Assembly (NCBI GenBank): GCA_035294465.1
Contig: DATGKW010000136.1
Span: 1-64,000, forward strand
Length of the DNA stretch: 64,000 nt
Origin: Paraktedonobacter sp035294465
Lineage (GTDB): Bacteria > Chloroflexota > Ktedonobacteria > Ktedonobacterales > Ktedonobacteraceae
Reading direction: 5' to 3'
The position numbers were made by a program, and so were the translations under genes. Positions within the stretch are counted from its first letter, which is position 1. Each line of letters starts with the position of its first letter. The notes under the pieces are model-generated. The model searched no databases. It was not told the origin of the DNA and was given only the letters and a program-made list of their open reading frames with translations. Shown one piece after another: positions 34,321 through 43,277 of the stretch.

Positions 34321-34827
34321 ATTACCCTGACACATTTATTGTACTAACTGTAAAAGACATTTCAGGAGGGTAGAAAAGGGACAAAAATAGATTGCCAGAC
34401 GATGCCTGCATTCTTTATCCTTATTACACTCTCACTGAGATAAATTTCGCGCGCAGAAGATTGTCTCAATCAACAAGACTTTGAAGCGACGTTTCAAAGC
34501 GCTATAATATATTTACATATTTTTCTGATTGCTGGTCGGATGGCTTTGTATCACCTCGTCTGGTTAAAAATTATATACGAGAGGCAACCCAAGGCAAGTA
34601 AATTGGCTACATCTGCCAGCTTATCGATACGCAGAGTTCTTTGGATGTCTGGAATCTGACGGCAAACGTGTCTATTATATAGGGGATTGTTTTCTCCGGC
34701 TGGATACGAGGATGGCCTGCGCGCAGAAGGAGCTATCCATCCTGAGCTCCGAGCTCAGCAACTTCGGCCATTCCTTCACCCAGGCGAGGAGAGCCGTAAC
34801 AAATTTTTCTTTAAGAAAGGGCGCTCT
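34321..34827 (+). other. Intergenic leader and promoter region before the FTR1 fusion gene
   Basis: About 500 bases. It contains a good promoter (34481-34508) overlapped by an inverted repeat, then a leader of about 310 nt with a hairpin CTGAGCTC/GAGCTCAG around 34740-34760. An in-frame TTG at 34687 could extend the fusion protein by 47 residues, but that extension is not membrane-like and has no ribosome site. Confidence 0.5.
34479..34508 (+). promoter_or_regulatory. Promoter with overlapping operator-like palindrome
   Basis: TTGAAG (34481-34486) and TATAAT (34503-34508) are 16 bases apart. A perfect inverted repeat CTTTGAA/TTCAAAG (34479-34485 and 34493-34499) covers the -35 box and spacer, a typical repressor position. 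The downstream gene encodes an iron permease domain, so metal-dependent control is an attractive guess. Confidence 0.6.
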
Positions 34828-37350
34828 ATGCAAATAGCACTCGCCAGGATAGTAAGTGCGCTACATTCACATCCTGTAAAGCTTGCAGAGGCGGCCCTGG
34901 TGATCACCGCATTCTATTTCGGCCTGAATATCCTGGCAGCCCCGCACATCTATGCAATGGCAATAGGCCAGCAGACAGGCAGCGGCGGCAATGCTACGCT
35001 GGCTGCCGTAAATACGGCAACGATTGCCTTTCGCGAAGGGCTGGAGGCGGTTCTGATCCTGGCCTCACTTATGGGAAGCCTCAAACGAGGGGAAGCACGC
35101 AAGTTACGGCTCCCTCTCTGGCTAGGTGCAGCTCTTTCCCTTGTGGCAGTCGTGCTGACCTGGTTGCTGGCTGCCGGTATTTTAAATGTTCTAGCAGACT
35201 TTGGCGAGCGTTTGGAAGCTGTCGTCTCACTTATCGCGGTCTGTGTTTTGCTTCTTATCACCAACTGGTTCTTCCACAAAGTTTACTGGACAGGCTGGAT
35301 AGCCAATTTCCACAAAAAGAAAGGCAAGCTGGTAAATACGGAGGTTGGTCGCTGGATTGGTCTCGTTTTCCTCGGCTTTGCCAGCACCTACCGTGAGGGA
35401 TTTGAGGTTGTTCTCCTTTCCCAGGCCATCGTCTTGCAGGCAGGAAGCAGAGCCGCACTGACAGGTATCGGGCTGGGTTTTCTGGGAGTATTGCTTGTAG
35501 GAATTATTGTTTTTGGCCTACAGGTAAAACTACCTTACCAGAAAATGTTGGTCGTCACCGGGATACTAATTGGCTGGGTGTTGTTCCTGCTGGTCGGGAA
35601 CACCGTAGACACTTTCCAGTCCGTAGGCTGGTTGCCAGTACATCCCATCGGCACTTTCCATTCTCCGACCTGGCTGACTCTGACCCTGGGAATCTTCCCG
35701 ACTTGGGAAGGTATTCTACTCCAGTTGGCAGCGGCGATTTTTGTGATTGGCAGCTTTTTTCTGGCACGACACCAGCAACACCAAAAAAATCAGGTACAAA
35801 CAGGAGAAAGAGTACAAGGATTTGTCTCTTTTCCAAAAAGATTTCTTGAGAAGATCCTGGAACTTATTCCTATGCCAAAGGCCAGACATCTCACAGACAA
35901 ACCGGTCAGTGAGGTTATCGTCGTCGAGCAAGGCCGCGTCGTTGAGCGCGGCACTCACGAGGCTCTACTGTCCAGAAATGGGCTGTATGCTCACCTCTAC
36001 CGCGAACAAGTCGCTAAAGCTCTGAGCAGAAAGAAAGAGAATGATAGAATGGAATCGTCTCTTCGCATTTTTATCAGCTCTGCCACTCCAGAAGATGAGC
36101 GGGCTATGGAAGTGGCTCAGCGACTTCTCTACGATCTTCAGGCGGCGGGCGCTGAAGTGGTCACCGCAGACGCGACTGTTGCCAGAGAAGACTTTGTCAC
36201 CTATCTCAACCAGGAGTTATCCCGCTGCCAGTATCTCCTACTTGTGCAGACTCCTCTGGCCCGGAAGTCCCTACACGTCCAGACCTCCCTCAATGTAGCT
36301 TTCAATCTGGTAGCCCAGCAGCGAATGAAGGGCGTCCTGCGTCTGGTTGCGGTGCCGGGCGAGAACGAGACAGAACAGCTTTTCTGGGGAAAATCACACG
36401 TCTACGATGCCAGTGAAGATTATGCAAGTGCTCGCGACCAGCTCTTTCTGGAACTGGGTCTGCTCAAATCTCAGGAAAAGTCGTTAGATCTCGTTCATCA
36501 CGCCCCTACCATTATCCAAACCAACCGGATGCTTTCCACGACGGTCGAGAGGTCACTCTCTGTACACCAGTCTGCATCCCAGGAGGAGCTGCATACGAGC
36601 CGGGACGATATACTCTTAACAAGAAAATCGGCTAGAATAGAAAACAGGAGATCACGTTATCACGCTGCCGCTTTACAACAATCAACCTCATTGGGCAATA
36701 TACAAGAAACATCTGTACAGGCGCTACAAAGACCGTCGGCACAGAGGCAATTGACGAAAAGGATCTACGCGTCAAACACAACCAGGCCAGCTTTGTCAAC
36801 ACATGTGAAGATGCATCGCTCCGCTCATCCTCAAGACAGAACCATCCATTATCAGATTACGGAAGAAAAGGAGATTTTCCAGAGGGGCGACGAAAGAGTC
36901 AGCGAGTGGCGCAAGCAGCCTTCCAGGGAAGTCCACTGGCTCTTCCCAGTCGGCATGGGAATGCTGGTAATGCTGGCGCTCATGGTTGGAGGCATATATT
37001 TCACTTCCTGGTGGAAGAGCTATCAATTAAATACGACCTACGGCTTTCCTCGTACCTGGCAAACCGATCAGGTTGTTGGCATTGACCATGATAGCTCCTT
37101 GCATCCAAGTCATTTCATCTTCGAAAATCTTAATGGCCATGTAATCTTTATCGTCATTCCAGCCGGCGATTTTACAAAAGCGAGGATTTACAGCGTCGCT
37201 ACCCTTAGTGGCGACGACGTTGCCAGTATCCCTGTTACAGCTACGTTCAAGGATATGAACCGAGATGGAAAGCCCGATATTTTTATTCATATAGGTGATC
37301 AAACCATCATTTATTTAAATACTGGTACAGGCTTTCAGCCAGAACGGTAG
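34828..37350 (+). CDS. Fusion: FTR1 iron permease, ABC-exporter tail, TIR-like and FG-GAP domains
   Basis: 840 residues from ATG 34828 (AAAGGG 8 bases upstream). Residues 20-315 are an FTR1/EfeU-type permease with both R-E-x-x-E iron motifs (R69-E-G-L-E73 and R189-E-G-F-E193) and seven hydrophobic helices. Residues 359-398 (SEVIVVEQGRVVERGTHEAL, then GLYAHLYREQ) are unmistakably the C-terminal end of an ABC exporter ATPase, without its Walker motifs. Residues 411-548 are a TIR-like domain close to that at 31727, again lacking the catalytic Glu. A linker, a membrane helix (704-726) and an FG-GAP-type calcium motif (D809-M-N-R-D-G-K-P-D817) end it. An internal ATG at 36049 could start a separate TIR protein. 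This may be a natural fusion or a deletion scar. Confidence 0.7.
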   Translation: MQIALARIVSALHSHPVKLAEAALVITAFYFGLNILAAPHIYAMAIGQQTGSGGNATLAAVNTATIAFREGLEAVLILASLMGSLKRGEARKLRLPLWLGAALSLVAVVLTWLLAAGILNVLADFGERLEAVVSLIAVCVLLLITNWFFHKVYWTGWIANFHKKKGKLVNTEVGRWIGLVFLGFASTYREGFEVVLLSQAIVLQAGSRAALTGIGLGFLGVLLVGIIVFGLQVKLPYQKMLVVTGILIGWVLFLLVGNTVDTFQSVGWLPVHPIGTFHSPTWLTLTLGIFPTWEGILLQLAAAIFVIGSFFLARHQQHQKNQVQTGERVQGFVSFPKRFLEKILELIPMPKARHLTDKPVSEVIVVEQGRVVERGTHEALLSRNGLYAHLYREQVAKALSRKKENDRMESSLRIFISSATPEDERAMEVAQRLLYDLQAAGAEVVTADATVAREDFVTYLNQELSRCQYLLLVQTPLARKSLHVQTSLNVAFNLVAQQRMKGVLRLVAVPGENETEQLFWGKSHVYDASEDYASARDQLFLELGLLKSQEKSLDLVHHAPTIIQTNRMLSTTVERSLSVHQSASQEELHTSRDDILLTRKSARIENRRSRYHAAALQQSTSLGNIQETSVQALQRPSAQRQLTKRIYASNTTRPALSTHVKMHRSAHPQDRTIHYQITEEKEIFQRGDERVSEWRKQPSREVHWLFPVGMGMLVMLALMVGGIYFTSWWKSYQLNTTYGFPRTWQTDQVVGIDHDSSLHPSHFIFENLNGHVIFIVIPAGDFTKARIYSVATLSGDDVASIPVTATFKDMNRDGKPDIFIHIGDQTIIYLNTGTGFQPER

Positions 37351-37399
37351 ACATTGCCAGTGCTATCCTTTCGGTGCCGAGAAAAAGGAGTTCAGCCCG

Positions 37400-38014
37400 A
37401 TGCTGAGTGAAAATCATGCTGAAGCTACTTCTCAAAGAAAAAATGATATATGTGAAGAGGATCTGGTCACACGAGCTCAACGCGGCGAAACTCAAGCGTT
37501 TGAGGTGCTCTACGAGCGCTATAGCGCTCGCATCGCGCGTCATATCACGAGTATTGTCAAGGATAGCAGCGCTGGCAGCGAGCTTATGCAAGATACGTTC
37601 ATCAAGGTATGGGAAAGGTTAGCTGACTTGCGTGATCCTTCGCGCTTTCCTAGCTGGCTCTATCGGATCGCCACCAACAAAGCCTATAACTATCAGAGGC
37701 ATATCAAGCTGATGCGCCAGGTATCTCGGGAGGCCCAGGAGCAAGAGGCCACGACGACTGGCGCTGACCTGGAGCGACAGGTAGAGGAAAGAGAACTGGT
37801 ATGGAGCATCTTAGCGCGCATGACTCCTACCTATCGTTCTTGCTTGATCCTCTATTTCTTACAGCACATGCCCCGCCAACACATCTCGGTAGAGCTGGGA
37901 ATTAAAATATCTAGTATTGATAAGTATCTCAGTCGGGGAAAAAAGGAATTTCGTCGAGTACACGCCCAGGTGGTCACTCAAGATGGGAAAGGTAACCCCA
38001 CTAATCATGAATAA
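37400..38014 (+). CDS. ECF-type RNA polymerase sigma factor
   Basis: 204 residues with sigma70 region 2 (about 20-95: GETQAFEVLYERYSARI, ELMQDTFIKVWERL, FPSWLYRIATNKAYNY) and region 4 (about 130-190: RMTPTYRSCLILYFLQHMPRQHISVEL). It directs RNA polymerase to a dedicated promoter set. AAAGGAG lies 9-10 bases before ATG 37400. It begins 49 bases after the fusion gene and may be co-transcribed with it. No anti-sigma gene adjoins it on the same strand. It converges with the CHAT gene. Confidence 0.9.
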   Translation: MLSENHAEATSQRKNDICEEDLVTRAQRGETQAFEVLYERYSARIARHITSIVKDSSAGSELMQDTFIKVWERLADLRDPSRFPSWLYRIATNKAYNYQRHIKLMRQVSREAQEQEATTTGADLERQVEERELVWSILARMTPTYRSCLILYFLQHMPRQHISVELGIKISSIDKYLSRGKKEFRRVHAQVVTQDGKGNPTNHE

Positions 38015-38088
38015 GAGCGGTACACAAAAAGCAGCCAGTATCCAGCCCTATACCGACCTTTAATTACGCAATGTACCTGGCTAACGCT

Positions 38089-41037
38089 TCACAGTGTCCC
38101 GGCGTCCCCAATCAACTGAAACGCGGCCCAGAAGTAGGGATGGGCGTAATGCAGGCGACCGGAGGAGCGAGCACGCTGGAGGAAGGCTCGCTGGGCGCTG
38201 GAGAGCGCCGCGGCTTTGGTATAGCCGCTGAGCAGAGCCTGGTAAAAAATTTCCATGAGTTCGGCGGAGCTGGCATCGTCCACTTTCCAGAGGGTGGGCA
38301 GCAGCGAGGCGGCTCCGGCGTAGAGGAAGCCGCGACCGAGACCAATTACTTCATCGCCGCCGCCAATGCTGGCCCGCCCGGTCTCGCAAGCGCTGAGCGT
38401 AACTAGCGAGCAGGCAGAGAGATCCAGGTTGAAGACCTCGATGGTACTAAGCTGGCGGTCGGCTAGCCGGATGCTGGAAAAGTTGGGTGCGTCGAGGCGG
38501 AAGAGGCCATGCGCGGCGATATGCACAATCGGGCAAACGGGCGCGACCTCGCGCAACAGAGTGGTGGTAGCAGCCTCGTTGAGTACACAGTGCGCGCCCA
38601 GGCGGCGGGCAACAACTTCGGCTTCACGAACCGCGTAGGTCAGGCGCCCATGGTCGGAGAGACCCATGACTAGCGAGTTTGATAGATTGACGCCTCTCGT
38701 TCGCACGCGCAGGCCGCGCTGCTGGCACACGTCCAGGAGCGCAACCGCTGGTAGATAAGAGATGTGCAAGCGCTCCACCAGAAAGCGCTGGCCGTCGAAA
38801 AGGCAATGGAAAGGCAGATAATGCAGCATACCATAGGGGATGATTGTTAGATGTGTATCGGCAGATAAGATATCGTCCAGCGGGGCAAGCAAGAGCTGAT
38901 AGAGACGCTGCAAGAGGCCCAGGCCATTCTCGCACAGGCTGGCAAAGCCGGAGCTATAGTCCTGTGCGGCGCTGGCCTGGGCCGTGAGATCGAGGTTGAC
39001 ACGCCACAGCGACAGGAGCCGTTCCAGCTTCGGAATCGCCCCTTCGACACAATGAACCTCGATTGATTCATGGGTTAGCTGGAAGATATAGAGATCCTGG
39101 CCAGCCTGGTAGTACTCCAACAGAAGAGATTGTGGCGAGAGCTTGCGGCCAAGATCGCTCACCAGCGTACTGCCCCATCGCACACGCGGGCGGGCAACCA
39201 GATCGCCAGCCAGGCGCAACTGCATCTGTTCAAGTAACTGCTCGATTTTGCGCTCGCGTTTCTGCATCTCCTGGCGGGCCTGGCCGGGCTTCATAGAACG
39301 GATACGCATAATCGCCGTGTCGCTAAGCTTCGCCTCGTTCTCCGTCTCGTAGACAAGCGAGCTATACCAGGCTTGCTCCTCGCGCAGACGCGCCAGATCC
39401 TCCAGAATAGCCTCACCGGCCTTATCTCCGGCCCGCAGGCGAATGTCAATATTATTGCGTAGGTAATCTCCCAACACGCGTGACTTGGCCTTCTCCACAT
39501 AGACCAGCGCCTCATCTTTACTGCCGCGTTTGAGCGCCAGAATGACCGCGCGCTGATAAATCTCTGCTTTGTCCTCCAGGAAGCTACTGCGCTCATCCAG
39601 CACCAGGTGTCCCTGCACTTCGTCAATACCTTCAATCGCCTGATCATAATATCGCGCTGCTTCCTCCAGATTGCCACTGCGCTCGGCGATCTGACCAAGC
39701 AGAGCATCACAGCGACATTTAAGATCGAGCAAGCCCTGGCCTCGCGCAATATCCAGCGCTTGCATGCAAAGATCCTGGGCTGCAAGGATATTGCCCTGAA
39801 TAAACAGGATACGCGCTTGCAAGATAGATGCACGAGCTAGCTGGGGCAGCGCCTCCTGCTCAGCAAAGATATCCGCGACATAGCGAGCCTCGCGCAAGCT
39901 GGCCTCAATTTGACCGGAGGCGAAATAGAGTTCAGCCTGCGACAGGCGCACACGCGCGGCCAGACCCATAAAGCCAATCTCTTCTAGAATGAGGCTGGCC
40001 TCGCGCAATTTTTCATCGGCGTCACGCACATCGCCCTTGAGCATAGCCGCCTCGGCCTGATACATCAGTGAGTGCGCCAGGTTGTGGCGATTGCTGGGCG
40101 AATTACGAAAATAGGTCACAGTCTCGCCCGCCAGTTCATACGCCTCCTGAGCGCGATTCAGGCGCAGCAGGCAAACACAGGTCTGCTGCGCGACTTCGGC
40201 AGCCTCAAGCAGCATATTATGGCTCTGAAAGGTCGCGCGGCTGCGATTGAACAAGAGCAGGGCCTGGCTATAATGGCCCTGCGCGGCAGAGATCTGGGCG
40301 ATATTCAACTCCTCGCGTGCTACCGCGACCTCCTGGCTGCGATGATTGGCAAAGGTCGCGCGGGCCTGCTCATGCAGAGCCACCGCCTCGCGAAAGCGCC
40401 CCTGAGCTGCCAGGGTGATCGCTTTGTTGCCACGCGCACGTGCAACATAGAGATCGACGCCCTCACCCTGCAATGCATATGTTTCAATTGCTCGATCAAA
40501 AAGGCGCAAAGCCTGGTCATACTGACCCAATTCGTAGTTGATTAGCGCAGCGTTGACATCGATCTGGCCAGCGCGCACCAGCTTGCCGTAGCGCATAAAG
40601 ACCTCACGCGCGGCTGCGGCATCGCGTAGAGCCTCGCCGGTGCGGTTCAGGCGCAGGCAGGAACTGACGCGGCCAATCCGCGTGCGCGCCCAACCAACTT
40701 CATCGCCAATAGCCAGGAACTCATCGCCGGCAGCATCCAGAAATGGCAGCGCATCCTGGTCCCGATCCATGCGTCGCAAGGCATCGCCACGCGCCATCAG
40801 GCCCAGAGCATGTACATACTGTATCTGCAGAAGATCACCGATAAAAATCAGGTGGCCCGCCATCATAAACGAGATCTGCGAGTCCCTGGTCCACTGGTGA
40901 TCAGCCTCGCGTTTAATCAACTCTACCAGCTCATTGATGGCAGAATCGTCAAACGCCGGTAGCCAGAGCGTAAGGAACCGGCGTCCTTCTTCTTCACTTT
41001 TGAGGAGGAGAAGCGTAACCATTTCTTGTGGCGTCAT
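38089..41037 (-). CDS. TPR-CHAT protein (caspase-like protease)
   Basis: 982 residues from ATG 41037 (TTG 41073 is an alternative; neither has a strong ribosome site). The N-terminal two thirds are helical TPR-type repeats (for example ALLLFNRSRATFQSHNMLLEA). The last 300 residues are a CHAT domain with the caspase-type dyad: His in IVHIAAHGLFRL and Cys in LVTLSACETGRA, plus the typical FLYAGAASLLPTLWKVDD segment. CHAT proteases cleave partners on sensing a signal, as in Craspase and gasdermin systems. It is last in a minus-strand set sigma factor, zinc-finger protein, CHAT. The substrate is unknown; the neighbouring proteins are candidates. Confidence 0.9.
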   Translation of the reverse strand: MTPQEMVTLLLLKSEEEGRRFLTLWLPAFDDSAINELVELIKREADHQWTRDSQISFMMAGHLIFIGDLLQIQYVHALGLMARGDALRRMDRDQDALPFLDAAGDEFLAIGDEVGWARTRIGRVSSCLRLNRTGEALRDAAAAREVFMRYGKLVRAGQIDVNAALINYELGQYDQALRLFDRAIETYALQGEGVDLYVARARGNKAITLAAQGRFREAVALHEQARATFANHRSQEVAVAREELNIAQISAAQGHYSQALLLFNRSRATFQSHNMLLEAAEVAQQTCVCLLRLNRAQEAYELAGETVTYFRNSPSNRHNLAHSLMYQAEAAMLKGDVRDADEKLREASLILEEIGFMGLAARVRLSQAELYFASGQIEASLREARYVADIFAEQEALPQLARASILQARILFIQGNILAAQDLCMQALDIARGQGLLDLKCRCDALLGQIAERSGNLEEAARYYDQAIEGIDEVQGHLVLDERSSFLEDKAEIYQRAVILALKRGSKDEALVYVEKAKSRVLGDYLRNNIDIRLRAGDKAGEAILEDLARLREEQAWYSSLVYETENEAKLSDTAIMRIRSMKPGQARQEMQKRERKIEQLLEQMQLRLAGDLVARPRVRWGSTLVSDLGRKLSPQSLLLEYYQAGQDLYIFQLTHESIEVHCVEGAIPKLERLLSLWRVNLDLTAQASAAQDYSSGFASLCENGLGLLQRLYQLLLAPLDDILSADTHLTIIPYGMLHYLPFHCLFDGQRFLVERLHISYLPAVALLDVCQQRGLRVRTRGVNLSNSLVMGLSDHGRLTYAVREAEVVARRLGAHCVLNEAATTTLLREVAPVCPIVHIAAHGLFRLDAPNFSSIRLADRQLSTIEVFNLDLSACSLVTLSACETGRASIGGGDEVIGLGRGFLYAGAASLLPTLWKVDDASSAELMEIFYQALLSGYTKAAALSSAQRAFLQRARSSGRLHYAHPYFWAAFQLIGDAGTL
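38091..38115 (-). repeat. 25-nt direct repeat, right copy (CHAT 3' end)
   Basis: The intact coding partner of the relic at 18595-18619; it encodes the C-terminal L-I-G-D-A-G-T-L and stop of the CHAT protein. The two copies bracket about 19.5 kb that includes the whole type VII locus. Confidence 0.6.
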
Positions 41038-41211
41038 AGGTGATTGCGTCCCAACTTTATCCGATTGTACCAATCTGCTCTATTCTAAACGATTGGGAGG
41101 TTATTTTCAGCGGATGAAAAATCAACCTGTTCCGCCCAGAGAGAATTATACAGAGCACCGGATGCCAGAGTTGACTGGCATCTGGTGCTTTACAAGGAGA
41201 TGATGCGTTTC

Positions 41212-42033
41212 CTACTGATCCTGAGCCTCAAGGGAAATATGCTCAATCACAATAATGCCATCCGCAGATTGCAACTCTAAGGTATAGGTAGCCGGGGCGA
41301 GCGACGAGAAGACAAAGTTTCCCAGTTCGTCTACATTCTGAGCAGAGACTGTCTCGGTTTGGGAAGAGAGCAGAACGGGCATGCCTCTGAGAGCCTCCAG
41401 GGCAGCGTCCTTGCGCGTCACAAAACCAATCAACTGGAGCAAGTCTGTGCGTCCGGTTTCACGCTCGACCTGCAAGGAAATACTGAAATCTTCCGCCGTA
41501 TAGCGCCGGGGCCAGAGAGTGGACGGGGCCGTATTTCGCTGATAGGCCAGACGAGGCTGAGGCGGCAAAAGCGTTGCAACAACGCGGCGAGTTCCAGATC
41601 TGGCCCGATCCAGCAAACGATTCAGCGCTGCTCCAATCTCCTGTGGTTGTACATGGTGGTTGTTCTGCGCCGTATTGGGAACAGAGAGCTGACCGGGTTG
41701 CACTACAGGCATTGGATCGCCGGCAAGAAACTCATTCAGGGCTTTTAGCTCTGCTGCGCAGGACACACAGGTTTGCAGGTGAAGCCTGACTGCCAGCGCG
41801 GTTTCTGTATCGAGCAGACCCAACTGATATTCCCCAAGTACCTGAGCGGGAGGACAATCCCAGCGATAGAGCTTGCTGAGAAGCGAAAGCTCCAGGCGAT
41901 GGTAATCCGCCAGCCGGACAGAACAGCGTGGGCAACGCGCTAAATGCTGCTGCACTACCGGCCTAACCCTCTCCCCGGCCAGGTAAGCCAGCAACTCTTC
42001 ATCGCGAACAAGCCCTGGTTCACTACACTCCAT
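41212..42033 (-). CDS. Double zinc-finger anti-sigma-like protein with carboxypeptidase-regulatory-like domain
   Basis: 273 residues from ATG 42033 (GAGGA 7 bases upstream; ATG 42054 is an alternative). The N terminus has two H-x3-C-x2-C zinc motifs, HLARCPRC and HLQTCVSC, as in ZAS/zf-HC2 anti-sigma domains. A Pro/Gln linker follows, and the C-terminal 80 residues (IGFVTRKDAALEALRGMPVL, then DELGNFVFSSLAPATYTLEL) look like a carboxypeptidase-regulatory beta-sandwich. There is no membrane helix, unlike most anti-sigma factors. Position between the sigma gene and the CHAT gene suggests it holds the sigma factor and may be the CHAT target; both are inference. Confidence 0.75.
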   Translation of the reverse strand: MECSEPGLVRDEELLAYLAGERVRPVVQQHLARCPRCSVRLADYHRLELSLLSKLYRWDCPPAQVLGEYQLGLLDTETALAVRLHLQTCVSCAAELKALNEFLAGDPMPVVQPGQLSVPNTAQNNHHVQPQEIGAALNRLLDRARSGTRRVVATLLPPQPRLAYQRNTAPSTLWPRRYTAEDFSISLQVERETGRTDLLQLIGFVTRKDAALEALRGMPVLLSSQTETVSAQNVDELGNFVFSSLAPATYTLELQSADGIIVIEHISLEAQDQ

Positions 42034-42282
42034 GAGCCTTTCCTCATTGTTCATAGTGATAGCGGCCGGAGATCCATACAGCCAGGGCATGGCGCAAGGT
42101 ACTCCAACCGTGCTGCAAACGCCAGCTCACCGGACGACTCTCCCCAATCGTCGATTGGTTTACCTGAGCGTGCAGGCTTTTTGTCTTTATGATTAGAATA
42201 AACGAACAAACTTCTGCTATTCTGCCATCCTCGCGGCAGTCTGCAAAGAGTATGAAAACATTGTCAGGGACACAGCCGGTCA

Positions 42283-43032
42283 CTACCGCCGATCCTTAAA
42301 CAGTGATAGGAGACGGCGATTGCGCCGCAAACGCTCCAGGACGTTGCGTTTAATCCGATAGACATCCTCAACCGAGGGAAAGAACTGCTGGTGCTGCGTG
42401 CAAATTTCTGCGGGCTTCATTCCCTGGACATAGGCCAGATAAATGAGCAAACGTTCATCTTCACCATTCAGTTCCTCTTGAATTACCTGCCAGAGACTTT
42501 GAACAGACAGGCCGGAAATCACGTCCTCAGCCGGGTCCTCACTTGATGGTTCCTGCTCAATCGCCTCCAACGTCTCCTCATAGAGACGAGTCTGGCGGGC
42601 GCGCACCTCATCCGCGATCACGCTATGCACACACATCTTCAAATATTTTAATAGAGCGGCCAGTGAATCGAAGTTCCTCATCTTGGCCGGAGTTAATGCC
42701 TGAGCGAATTTGGCAAAGGCGGCGTTCACTAGAGGAGCGCCGCCATCCTGGCCAAGCAGGGAGGCCGCGCTTTGATGCTGATTTACCCAGGTAAGGACAA
42801 GAGGAGCATATTGCTGATAGATACAGGTCCAGGCATCCTCATTCCGCCCGGCAATTGCCCGCCGGAAGAGTTCCAGGCAATAGCGATCATTTGAGGTAAT
42901 ATTGCGCAGAAACTTATTCGTCTCCTCTGCACAACAACGCGCCAGGTCGTCAACCGAGAGAAGATCTGCTGCCGGAGCTTTTTCGCCGCGATCACCTGGC
43001 ACAAACTCAGAACCAGACGAATGAGAGGGCAT
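42283..43032 (-). CDS. Sigma70-like factor of an unusual ECF group
   Basis: 249 residues from ATG 43032 (TGGAGG 5 bases upstream; ATG 43092 has none). Region 2 features appear around LFRRAIAGRNEDAWTCIYQQ and LAALLKYLKMCVHSVIADEV, and region 4 as EERLLIYLAYVQGMKPAEIC-like helices (GEDERLLIYLAYVQGMKPAE, then SVEDVYRIKRNVLERLRRN). It is diverged from standard ECF factors and much less similar to the one at 37400. It heads the set sigma, zinc-finger protein, CHAT protease, with a 249-base gap to the second gene. Confidence 0.75.
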   Translation of the reverse strand: MPSHSSGSEFVPGDRGEKAPAADLLSVDDLARCCAEETNKFLRNITSNDRYCLELFRRAIAGRNEDAWTCIYQQYAPLVLTWVNQHQSAASLLGQDGGAPLVNAAFAKFAQALTPAKMRNFDSLAALLKYLKMCVHSVIADEVRARQTRLYEETLEAIEQEPSSEDPAEDVISGLSVQSLWQVIQEELNGEDERLLIYLAYVQGMKPAEICTQHQQFFPSVEDVYRIKRNVLERLRRNRRLLSLFKDRR

Positions 43033-43242
43033 GCCAGCCTCCACAAGTGCTATGATATCCAGGCTTCCAATCCAAGCGCACGCCCTGGGCATAAAATTCG
43101 CGCGCGGCTTCTATTATCGCATATTTTTGAGGAAAAAGTGTAGACACTTTGCCCAAAAAGTACCGCAGGAGGAACCAGTTCAACGTTGATTCTTTAGAGC
43201 AACGAATCAGGTAAGGCATATTTCCTAGAAACCCTGTCAATT

Positions 43243-43271
43243 TTGTCAGAAAAATCGGGGTGTGGTATGCT
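43243..43271 (+). promoter_or_regulatory. Promoter of the DUF4388-Cache operon
   Basis: TTGTCA (43243-43248) and TATGCT (43266-43271) are separated by exactly 17 bases. The expected transcript start near 43278 leaves a leader of about 224 nt before the DUF4388 gene. Confidence 0.6.
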
Positions 43272-43277
43272 AGGTGC

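Noticed and set aside
18595..38115. Phage or integrative element attachment sites
   Set aside because: The repeats are coding-derived with silent differences, and no integrase or tRNA gene is present.
42044..42282. 79-codon frame between sigma factor and zinc-finger protein genes
   Set aside because: No ribosome site and no family resemblance; overlaps the zinc-finger start region.
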